Positions 13,591 through 18,623 of a stretch of DNA of 18,623 nt are shown piece by piece (position 1 is the stretch's first letter; the number at the start of each line of letters is the position of its first letter). The position numbers and the translations under genes were made by a program. Source of the DNA: Lachnospiraceae bacterium (lineage in GTDB: Bacteria > Bacillota > Clostridia > Lachnospirales > Lachnospiraceae); assembly GCA_017437205.1 (NCBI GenBank), contig JAFSBP010000073.1:1-18623 (forward strand), in the 5' to 3' direction. The notes beneath the pieces were generated by a model. The model had not been told where the DNA came from and did not search any database. It worked only from the letters and a program-made list of their open reading frames with translations.

Positions 13591-14550
13591 ATGTGTAATA
13601 AGGGCGGAAACAAAATTACAGTAATCGGAGCAGGAGCAGTAGGATCAACGATCGCATACACCCTGTCAAATCAGTCAATCGCATCAGAAATCGTTTTGAT
13701 CGATATTGTGAAGGGAAAAGCGGAAGGTGAGGCGATGGATATCGTTCAGGGAACCGCATTTCAGGAACCGATCAATGTGTATGCAGGGGATTATCCGGAT
13801 GCAGAAGGATCAGATATCGTAATTATTACTTCCGGCGTGGCTAGAAAACCCGGACAGACACGTATCGACTTAGCGCAGACAAATGTAAATATTTTAAAGA
13901 GTATTACCCCTCAGATCGTGAAATATGCGCCGAATGCCATCTATGTGATTGTCAGCAATCCGGTTGACGTATTGACTTACGTATTTACGAAGATTTCCGG
14001 CCTGCCGGAGAGTCAGATCATTGGTTCCGGTACGGCTCTTGATACCGCCAGACTGCGTTCCAAACTTTCAGAGCATTTTAAAGTAGCACAGAAGAATGTG
14101 CATGGCCATGTGTTTGGTGAGCACGGTGACTCTGCGTTTGTTCCGTGGTCTGTGGCCAATATTGCAGGTATTAAGATAGACGAGTACATGAACAGTGAAA
14201 TTGCAAAGAAAAAGGGAACCGAAAATCTGGACCGCGCAGAAGTGGAAGAATATGTACACAAGTCCGGCGGACGCATCATTGCCAATAAGGGTGCGACCAA
14301 TTACGCGATTGCGGTCTCTGTATCTCGTCTGTGCCGCTTAATTTTGGCGCCTTATGAGTCTGTGACCACGGTCTCCACCGTATTGCACGGGGAGTATGGC
14401 ATTGAGGAAGTGGCGATCAGTATTCTGACTGAGATCGGACCGAACGGTGTGAATGGAAGATTGGAGCTTCCTTTGACCGAGGAAGAGAAGGCGAGACTGG
14501 TGAACAGTGCTACAGTGCTGAAAGAAGTGATTGCAAGTTTGGAGTTCTAA
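13591..14550 (+). CDS. ldh: L-lactate dehydrogenase
   Basis: A 319-aa NAD-dependent enzyme that reduces pyruvate to L-lactate, regenerating NAD in fermentation. The Rossmann motif is 'GAGAVG' (13-18). 'RKPGQTR' (85-91) has Gln89 at the specificity position, where malate dehydrogenases have Arg, so lactate is the expected product. Asp151 and Arg154 ('ALDTAR') and the catalytic His178 in 'GEHGDS' complete the active site. The length is typical of the family. The ATG at 13591 has AAGGAG 8 nt upstream. It is a single gene with its own promoter overlaid by a palindrome and a hairpin terminator shared with the converging lipid kinase gene. Confidence 0.96.
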   Translation: MCNKGGNKITVIGAGAVGSTIAYTLSNQSIASEIVLIDIVKGKAEGEAMDIVQGTAFQEPINVYAGDYPDAEGSDIVIITSGVARKPGQTRIDLAQTNVNILKSITPQIVKYAPNAIYVIVSNPVDVLTYVFTKISGLPESQIIGSGTALDTARLRSKLSEHFKVAQKNVHGHVFGEHGDSAFVPWSVANIAGIKIDEYMNSEIAKKKGTENLDRAEVEEYVHKSGGRIIANKGATNYAIAVSVSRLCRLILAPYESVTTVSTVLHGEYGIEEVAISILTEIGPNGVNGRLELPLTEEEKARLVNSATVLKEVIASLEF

Positions 14551-14576
14551 ATCCATATTCCTAAAGATGAGATGTA

Positions 14577-14613
14577 AAAGGGGAGGAGCTGTTTTTGGCA
14601 GCGCCTCCTCTTT
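14577..14613. terminator. Bidirectional terminator between ldh and the lipid kinase gene
   Basis: A long stem with one internal mismatch (14577-14591 with 14599-14613) lies between the converging stops. On the plus strand the 3' arm ends CTCCTCTTTG; on the minus strand it ends CTCCTCCCCTTTTAC. It can serve both genes. Confidence 0.7.
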
Positions 14614-14620
14614 GCGAAAA

Positions 14621-15556
14621 TCAAATCTTAATAAAATTAATCTTCTGACCACTGTCAGCGACAGTGATATCGGTCTGAGGTCCGTGAACTTCTCCGTCAG
14701 TGTGGGTAGAGCGGGGAGTGTCCATGTGGATATACACCTTTTTGCAGCTGTAATGGTGCACATAGGGGGAGTTTAACCGAGCCTTGAACAATGCTTTCAA
14801 AAGGACGGGAATCAGTGCAAATTTATTGCCGCCGGACATTACACATACCTCCAGCAAACCGTCCTGTGCGTAAGCATTGGGCGCAAATCGGAATCCTCCG
14901 CCCTCAAAGGGCTGGATATGGCAGGAGATGAAGGATACCTTCTGCAACTCAATCCGTTTTCCGTCAACGACCATATATCCGTCAGAGAGCTTCATCTTAA
15001 ACAGCTCCATCAAGCCAACAACAAGATACGCAAGTTTGCCCAAATGGATCGAGTTAAAAAACGTTTTCACGCGGCTGGTGAGCAGAGCATCGCAAACCGC
15101 GGCGTCATAGCCAATACCGCAGCTCACAGAAAAACGGTTTTCATCAAACGGCTTCGTTCCCAATTTTACGGTTCCAAAGTCGATGGGCATCGTTTCCGGC
15201 TCGTCGGTGATTCGTTCCACCATCGTCAAAATATTGGAAGGGTAGTGCATACTTCTGCCGAAATCATTTCCGGATCCGGTGGGAAGATAGCCTAAATTTA
15301 CTTTGTCAGAGAGATTGAGGCCGTTTAACACCTCGCACAATGTTCCGTCACCGCCAAGACCGATGATATTTATCGTCTCTCCGGTTTCCTTTGCTTTATT
15401 TGACAACTGTCTCGCCAATTTGACGGCATCACCCTGGCAGGTGGTCATATGTAATTCATAAGGGTTATGTTTCAATTTCAACTGTTTTTCTACTTCGGCC
15501 CAAACAGACGCGCCTTTTCCGGAGCGGGACTGTGGATTTACGATAAAATGTGTCAT
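14621..15556 (-). CDS. Diacylglycerol kinase family lipid kinase (DagK/YegS/BmrU type)
   Basis: A 311-aa soluble lipid kinase. It starts 'MTHFIVNPQSRSGKG', the conserved N-terminal strand of the DagK catalytic domain (PF00781). The nucleotide-binding motifs are 'GLGGDGTLCEVLNG' (66-79, with GGDGT) and 'LPTGSGNDFGR' (91-101). The C-terminal half is the beta-sandwich lid ('FEGGGFRFAPNAYAQDGLLEV' and 'DGEVHG'). Enzymes of this group phosphorylate diacylglycerol to return it to phospholipid synthesis, although some act on undecaprenol or other lipids; the sequence does not decide. AAGGA lies 15 nt before the ATG at 15556, unusually far, but the protein N-terminus fits the family. It is a single gene. 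Confidence 0.9.
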   Translation of the reverse strand: MTHFIVNPQSRSGKGASVWAEVEKQLKLKHNPYELHMTTCQGDAVKLARQLSNKAKETGETINIIGLGGDGTLCEVLNGLNLSDKVNLGYLPTGSGNDFGRSMHYPSNILTMVERITDEPETMPIDFGTVKLGTKPFDENRFSVSCGIGYDAAVCDALLTSRVKTFFNSIHLGKLAYLVVGLMELFKMKLSDGYMVVDGKRIELQKVSFISCHIQPFEGGGFRFAPNAYAQDGLLEVCVMSGGNKFALIPVLLKALFKARLNSPYVHHYSCKKVYIHMDTPRSTHTDGEVHGPQTDITVADSGQKINFIKI

Positions 15557-15597
15557 CGGAATGTACTCTTGTCCTTTCTTATGACGATTCTTGTACC

Positions 15598-15608
15598 ATC
15601 ATATCACA
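15598..15608 (-). promoter_or_regulatory. Possible extended -10 promoter of the lipid kinase gene
   Basis: On the minus strand TGTGATATGAT gives a TATGAT -10 (15598-15603) with the TGN extension. No good -35 is seen at 17 bp. Confidence 0.4.
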
Positions 15609-15646
15609 TTTTGTGAAAAAGAAAAGAATTTTTTTGAAAAAAGTGC

Positions 15647-15675
15647 TTGACAATTTGTAAGTTTCCAGTTATACT
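15647..15675 (+). promoter_or_regulatory. Promoter of the tRNA-Val/tRNA-Met unit
   Basis: TTGACA (15647-15652), 17-bp spacer and TATACT (15670-15675), about 30 bp before tRNA-Val. Confidence 0.85.
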
Positions 15676-15706
15676 GGCTAAGCAATCCGAAATACGGAAA
15701 AGTCAT

Positions 15707-15779
15707 GGGGTCTTAGCTCAGCTGGGAGAGCATCTGCCTTACAAGCAGAGGGTCATAGGTTCGAGCCCTATAGGCCCCA
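15707..15779 (+). tRNA. tRNA-Val (anticodon TAC)
   Basis: A 73-nt cloverleaf: acceptor GGGGTCT/AGGCCCC, D-arm GCTC...GAGC, anticodon arm TCTGC-CTTACAA-GCAGA giving anticodon TAC, T-arm with GGTTCGAGCC, discriminator A. CCA is not encoded. It shares a promoter and terminator with the following tRNA. Confidence 0.96.
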
Positions 15780-15786
15780 TATCTAT

Positions 15787-15860
15787 GGCGGAATAGCTCA
15801 GTTGGCCAGAGCACACGGTTCATACCCGTGGTGTCGAGAGTTCGAATCTCCCTTCCGCTA
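15787..15860 (+). tRNA. tRNA-Met (anticodon CAT), elongator type
   Basis: A 74-nt cloverleaf: acceptor GGCGGAA/TTCCGCT, anticodon arm CACGG-TTCATAC-CCGTG giving CAT, T-loop TTCGAAT, discriminator A. The first acceptor pair is present (G-U), unlike the mismatched C-A of initiator tRNA. A lysidine-modified tRNA-Ile2 is an alternative, but the overall sequence resembles elongator tRNA-Met. Confidence 0.92.
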
Positions 15861-15865
15861 CGATG

Positions 15866-15898
15866 AAAACCTGTAGGTAGAAACCTACAGGTTTTTTT
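15866..15898 (+). terminator. Terminator of the tRNA-Val/tRNA-Met unit
   Basis: A perfect 13-bp stem (15866-15878 with 15883-15895, loop AGAA) runs into a stretch of seven T. It lies 5 nt after tRNA-Met. Confidence 0.93.
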
Positions 15899-15930
15899 AC
15901 TAAAAAGTTATGACGCGGGAGGAAGTGCAA

Positions 15931-16404
15931 ATGCGTATCGGTATCGGTTATGATGTTCACCGTCTGGTGGAAGATAGAAAATTGATCTTAGGCGGGGTAG
16001 AAATCCCCTATGAGAAAGGCTTACTGGGACATTCGGATGCGGACGTGTTAGTTCATGCAGTGATGGACGCACTGCTCGGCGCGGCTGCGCTGGGAGACAT
16101 TGGACAGCATTTTCCGGACACTGATCCTGAGTATAAAGGAATATCCAGCATCCGACTGTTGGAAAAAGTGGGAGAGTTGCTGAAAGAAAAAGGTTACTCC
16201 GTAGGTAATATTGATTCTATCATTGTGGCTCAGCATCCGAAGCTATTGCCTTACCGTCCTCAGATGGCAGAAAATATGGCAAAGGCCTTAGGGATTTCCG
16301 TGGATCAGGTCAGTGTGAAGGCGACCACCGAGGAGGGGCTTAGTTTTACCGGAAGTGGAGAAGGCATGGCGGCAAAGGCAGTCGCATTATTGGTTGAAAG
16401 TTAG
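15931..16404 (+). CDS. ispF: 2-C-methyl-D-erythritol 2,4-cyclodiphosphate synthase
   Basis: A 157-aa enzyme of the MEP pathway to isoprenoids that converts CDP-ME 2-phosphate to the cyclic diphosphate with release of CMP. The metal-binding residues Asp8, His10 ('GYDVHRL') and His42 ('[15 protein letters not shown]') are present, as are '[12 protein letters not shown]' and '[19 protein letters not shown]', which shape the active site and trimer. I chose the ATG at 15931, with GGAGG 8 nt upstream, over the in-frame ATG at 15910; the ribosome site lies between them and the product then begins '[10 protein letters not shown]' as in the family. No promoter of its own is obvious after the strong tRNA terminator at 15898. 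Confidence 0.96.
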   Translation: MRIGIGYDVHRLVEDRKLILGGVEIPYEKGLLGHSDADVLVHAVMDALLGAAALGDIGQHFPDTDPEYKGISSIRLLEKVGELLKEKGYSVGNIDSIIVAQHPKLLPYRPQMAENMAKALGISVDQVSVKATTEEGLSFTGSGEGMAAKAVALLVES

Positions 16405-16427
16405 TAATTGTAGCAGATGATGTAGAA

Positions 16428-16468
16428 AAGGCGTGTTTCCTGATTGAAAAAAATTTGGAGCACGCCTT
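16428..16468. repeat. Inverted repeat between ispF and tRNA-Gly
   Basis: AAGGCGTG (16428-16435) and CACGCCTT (16461-16468) form an 8-bp inverted repeat, with a further TCC/GGA match inside. The right arm overlaps the -35 box of the tRNA-Gly promoter. No T-tract follows on the plus strand, so it is not a standard ispF terminator. Confidence 0.55.
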
Positions 16469-16495
16469 GACGAATTCGTAGGATGCGAGTATAAT
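16467..16495 (+). promoter_or_regulatory. Promoter of tRNA-Gly
   Basis: TTGACG (16467-16472), 17-bp spacer and perfect TATAAT (16490-16495), 16 bp before the tRNA. Confidence 0.88.
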
Positions 16496-16511
16496 GGGAT
16501 TGAATTAAAGT

Positions 16512-16582
16512 GCGGATATGGTTCATCGGTAGAACGCTAGCTTCCCAAGCTGGAAAGGCGGGTTCGACTCCCGTTATCCGCT
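16512..16582 (+). tRNA. tRNA-Gly (anticodon CCC)
   Basis: A 71-nt cloverleaf: acceptor GCGGATA/TATCCGC, short D-arm, anticodon arm CTAGC-TTCCCAA-GCTGG giving CCC, T-arm CGGGTTCGACTCCCG, discriminator T as usual for tRNA-Gly. CCA is not encoded. No terminator is seen after it; the cysE leader promoter follows within 30 bp. Confidence 0.94.
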
Positions 16583-16610
16583 GTCTATGTGAGAATGGTT
16601 TTGCAGATAT

Positions 16611-16639
16611 TTGACAAAAATCCATTTACCACATATTCT
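16611..16639 (+). promoter_or_regulatory. Promoter of the T-box-cysE-cysS operon
   Basis: TTGACA (16611-16616), 17-bp spacer and TATTCT (16634-16639), directly upstream of the T-box leader. Confidence 0.82.
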
Positions 16640-16649
16640 GTAGGTATAA

Positions 16650-16855
16650 AGAAAAAATGCGATGAACGGAAAGAGTAACGGATATTCTTCTCACAGAGAG
16701 GGGCGGTCACCGGCTGAAAGCCACCCCGTGACAGAAGTTCGCGAAGTGCATCCGGGAGCAGACACGGGGAAAGTGGTCGTATCCGTGTACGGTTGATCGA
16801 CGTTAACGATATTGAGTGGGTGCCTTTTGCACCTAAAAGAGTGGAACCGCGGATG
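16650..16855 (+). promoter_or_regulatory. T-box leader, cysteine-specific
   Basis: The leader has the stem I start with AGAGTA (16671-16676) and the conserved T-box AGAGTGGAACCGCGG (16838-16852). The TGGA bulge complements the UCCA end of a tRNA with discriminator U, as tRNA-Cys has. On the 3' side of stem I, GAAGTGCATCC (16744-16754) gives a TGC (Cys) specifier codon followed by A. Uncharged tRNA-Cys would block the terminator and switch on the two cysteine genes. The exact 5' boundary is approximate. Confidence 0.93.
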
Positions 16856-16891
16856 AACTTCGTCTCTTGTGAGAGATGAGGTTTTTTTGTT
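16856..16891 (+). terminator. T-box terminator before cysE
   Basis: A 12-bp stem with G-U pairs (16856-16867 with 16872-16883) is followed by TTTTTGTTT. Its 5' side overlaps the sequence just after the T-box, as expected for a terminator competing with the antiterminator. Confidence 0.88.
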
Positions 16892-16927
16892 TATCCGGAA
16901 AATCCGGGAACAGGGAGGAAAAGGTAT

Positions 16928-17584
16928 ATGAGCTTAATCAGTTTTGTCCGTGACGAGATCGCTATTGTACGCGAGCGCGACCCGGCGATAAAATCATCGA
17001 TGGAGGTATTGCTGTATCCCAGCTTTAAGGCGATGCTGCATTACCGCACTGCACACAGACTTTATTGCAAAAAACACTATTTTCTGGCCAGATGGATATC
17101 GCAGCGGTGCGTCCGCAAGACCGGGATCGAGATCCATCCCGGCGCGACCATCGGCAAGGGATTGTTTATTGACCACGGCGCAGGCGTAGTGATCGGTGAG
17201 ACGGCGATCCTCGGCGACAATGTGACATTGTTTCAGGGGGTTACCCTGGGAGGAAATGGAAAAGAGAAGGGGAAACGCCATCCTACTCTTGGAGATAACG
17301 TGATGGTCAGCGCCGGTGCGAAGATACTTGGCTCGTTTACCATCGGAGAGAATTCAAAGATCGGAGCCGGATCTGTCGTATTACAGGAGGTTCCGCCGAA
17401 CTCTACGGTGGTCGGTGTTCCGGGTCGAGTGGTGAAGCGGGACAATGTGAAGATTCCTCGGATGGATATGGATCAGGTAACGCTGCCTGACCCGATTTTG
17501 AACGATATCAATCATTTGAAGCAGGAGAATAAGGAACTAAAAGAGGAGATTGCGGCACTGAAGGAGTTTATTGCTCCGAAGTGA
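16928..17584 (+). CDS. cysE: Serine O-acetyltransferase (CysE/EpsC)
   Basis: The 218-aa enzyme makes O-acetylserine from serine and acetyl-CoA, the committed step of cysteine synthesis. The N-terminal helical part '[34 protein letters not shown]' is followed by a left-handed beta-helix of hexapeptide repeats ('[27 protein letters not shown]', about 65-91). His83 in 'IDHGAG' is the probable catalytic base; Glu68 takes the place of the partner Asp; His118 ('KRHPT') is also conserved. The short form fits EpsC-type Clostridia and Bacilli enzymes. The C-terminal 30 residues are a Glu/Lys-rich coiled coil ('[18 protein letters not shown]'). The ATG at 16928 follows GGGAGG. It is the first gene after the cysteine T-box, with cysS 34 nt downstream. 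Confidence 0.95.
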   Translation: MSLISFVRDEIAIVRERDPAIKSSMEVLLYPSFKAMLHYRTAHRLYCKKHYFLARWISQRCVRKTGIEIHPGATIGKGLFIDHGAGVVIGETAILGDNVTLFQGVTLGGNGKEKGKRHPTLGDNVMVSAGAKILGSFTIGENSKIGAGSVVLQEVPPNSTVVGVPGRVVKRDNVKIPRMDMDQVTLPDPILNDINHLKQENKELKEEIAALKEFIAPK

Positions 17585-17618
17585 TGCAAATCGTTGAGAA
17601 GAGAAGGAGTTATTAATC

Positions 17619-18623
17619 ATGAAAATCTACAATTCATTATCTAAGATGAAAGAGGAGTTTGTTCCCGTCGAGCCGGGAAAAGTAAAGATGTATGTGTGCG
17701 GTCCCACCGTGTACAATTTTATCCACATTGGAAATGCCCGCCCGATGATCGTGTTCGACACGGTGCGCCGTTATTTTGAGTACAAGGGTTACGAGGTGAA
17801 TTATGTGTCCAACTTCACCGATGTGGACGATAAAATCATCAAGAAGGCGGTTGAGGAAGGCGTGGATTCTTCCGTGATTTCCGAGCGTTATATCGCGGAG
17901 TGCAAGAAGGATATGGAGGGCATGAATGTCCGCCCTGCGACCACCCACCCGAAGGCGACACTGGAAATCGGCGGTATGCAGGAAATGATCTCCGGGCTGA
18001 TTGAGAAGGGATTTGCATACCCGGTGTCTGATGGTACCGTATATTATCGCACCAGAAAGTTTAAGCCTTACGGAAAGCTTTCCCACAAGAATCTGGACGA
18101 TCTGCAGTCCGGACATCGCTCGATCAAGGTGGCAGGTACTGATGGTAAGGAGGATGAGCTGGATTTCGTGCTCTGGAAGCTGAAGAAGGAAGGCGAGCCC
18201 TACTGGGAGTCTCCTTGGTGCCAAGGACGTCCCGGTTGGCATATCGAGTGCTCTGTGATGGCGAAGCGTTATCTGGGCGATGAGATTGATATTCATGCCG
18301 GCGGCGAAGACCTGATCTTCCCCCACCATGAGAACGAGATCGCACAGAGCGAGGCGTACAATGGCAAGGAATTTGCACGCTACTGGATGCACAATGCATT
18401 CCTGAACATTGATAACAAGAAGATGAGCAAGTCTCTCGGAAACTTCTTTACGGTACGTGAGATCAGCGAGAAATACGATCTTCAGGTGCTTCGTTTCTTC
18501 ATGCTTTCTGCACATTACAGAAGTCCCTTAAACTTCAGTGCGGACTTAATGACAGCAGCTCAGAACGGATATGACAGAATCGTAACCAGTGTCAGCAACC
18601 TAAATTATTTGCTTGATAACGCA
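17619..18623 (+). CDS. cysS: Cysteinyl-tRNA synthetase, 3' partial
   Basis: The reading frame from the ATG at 17619 (AAGGAG 9 nt upstream) is open to the last base, giving 335 residues of an enzyme of about 465. It charges tRNA-Cys with cysteine. Class I motifs are 'HIGN' (36-39) and 'KMSKS' (268-272). The active-site zinc ligands are Cys27, Cys211, His236 and Glu240, in 'YVCGPTVYN', 'GWHIECSVM' and '[12 protein letters not shown]'. The anticodon-binding C-terminal domain lies beyond the window. It is co-transcribed with cysE under the T-box, so shortage of charged tRNA-Cys raises both cysteine supply and charging capacity. A long open frame on the opposite strand is a shadow. Confidence 0.97.
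   Translation, partial: MKIYNSLSKMKEEFVPVEPGKVKMYVCGPTVYNFIHIGNARPMIVFDTVRRYFEYKGYEVNYVSNFTDVDDKIIKKAVEEGVDSSVISERYIAECKKDMEGMNVRPATTHPKATLEIGGMQEMISGLIEKGFAYPVSDGTVYYRTRKFKPYGKLSHKNLDDLQSGHRSIKVAGTDGKEDELDFVLWKLKKEGEPYWESPWCQGRPGWHIECSVMAKRYLGDEIDIHAGGEDLIFPHHENEIAQSEAYNGKEFARYWMHNAFLNIDNKKMSKSLGNFFTVREISEKYDLQVLRFFMLSAHYRSPLNFSADLMTAAQNGYDRIVTSVSNLNYLLDNA

Noticed and set aside
13591..14550. Malate dehydrogenase instead of lactate dehydrogenase
   Set aside because: The specificity loop has Gln89 in 'KPGQTR', where malate enzymes have Arg, and the remaining motifs match lactate dehydrogenase.
14338..14763. A 141-aa minus-strand frame across the ldh end
   Set aside because: It crosses the shared terminator and overlaps both ldh and the lipid kinase gene out of frame; no family resemblance.
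16401..16625. A 74-aa minus-strand reading frame containing 'GVEPAFPAWEASVLPMNH'
   Set aside because: It is the reverse translation of the tRNA-Gly gene, a well-known false protein in databases.
17637..18515. A 292-aa minus-strand reading frame
   Set aside because: It is a shadow of the cysS gene, whose synthetase motifs are unambiguous.

Overview
The window looks like ordinary chromosome from an anaerobic, probably spore-forming member of the Clostridia, most likely Lachnospiraceae. This is inferred from a DUF4317 gene, a SpoIID-like/peptidoglycan-binding protein, strong AAGGAGG-type ribosome binding sites, sigma-A promoters with 17-bp spacers, tRNA genes without an encoded CCA, T-box and riboswitch control, and an L-lactate dehydrogenase. 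I see no insertion sequence, prophage, CRISPR array or attachment site.

Layout. Bases 1-734 hold the 3' part of a cell-wall amidase with a C-terminal SH3 domain. Bases 752-3650 hold a minus-strand ABC importer operon of the TrpXYZ type (lipoprotein, permease, ATPase); its promoter is overlaid by two perfect 11-bp direct repeats. Bases 3734-5055 are a riboflavin module: promoter, FMN riboswitch with terminator, the S-component RibU, and a stand-alone riboflavin kinase that would trap imported riboflavin as FMN. A DUF4317 gene (5060-6211, minus) converges on it with a 4-bp gap. Bases 6333-9454 are a thiamine-precursor module: promoter, TPP riboswitch with terminator, a small thiamine-binding protein, and a ThiX-ThiY-ThiZ type ABC importer.

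Bases 9467-10732 (minus) encode the SpoIID-like protein. Then come an NCS2 purine permease (10924-12393), a CPBP-family membrane protease (12594-13466) and ldh (13591-14550), whose -10 box lies at the centre of a 10-bp inverted repeat. A lipid kinase of the DagK/YegS family (14621-15556, minus) converges on ldh through a shared terminator. Bases 15647-15898 are a tRNA-Val/tRNA-Met unit with promoter and terminator. ispF (15931-16404) and a tRNA-Gly follow. Bases 16611-18623 hold a cysteine T-box operon, cysE then cysS; cysS runs off the end of the window.

Three RNA-based nutrient sensors (FMN, TPP, tRNA-Cys) lie within about 13 kb. Each controls genes that match its ligand, so most transcription units here handle nutrient or cofactor uptake and use. 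I found no clearly new multi-gene system. The least explained signals are two DNA-level operators (importer operon and ldh), the secretion and role of the SpoIID-like protein, and DUF4317.
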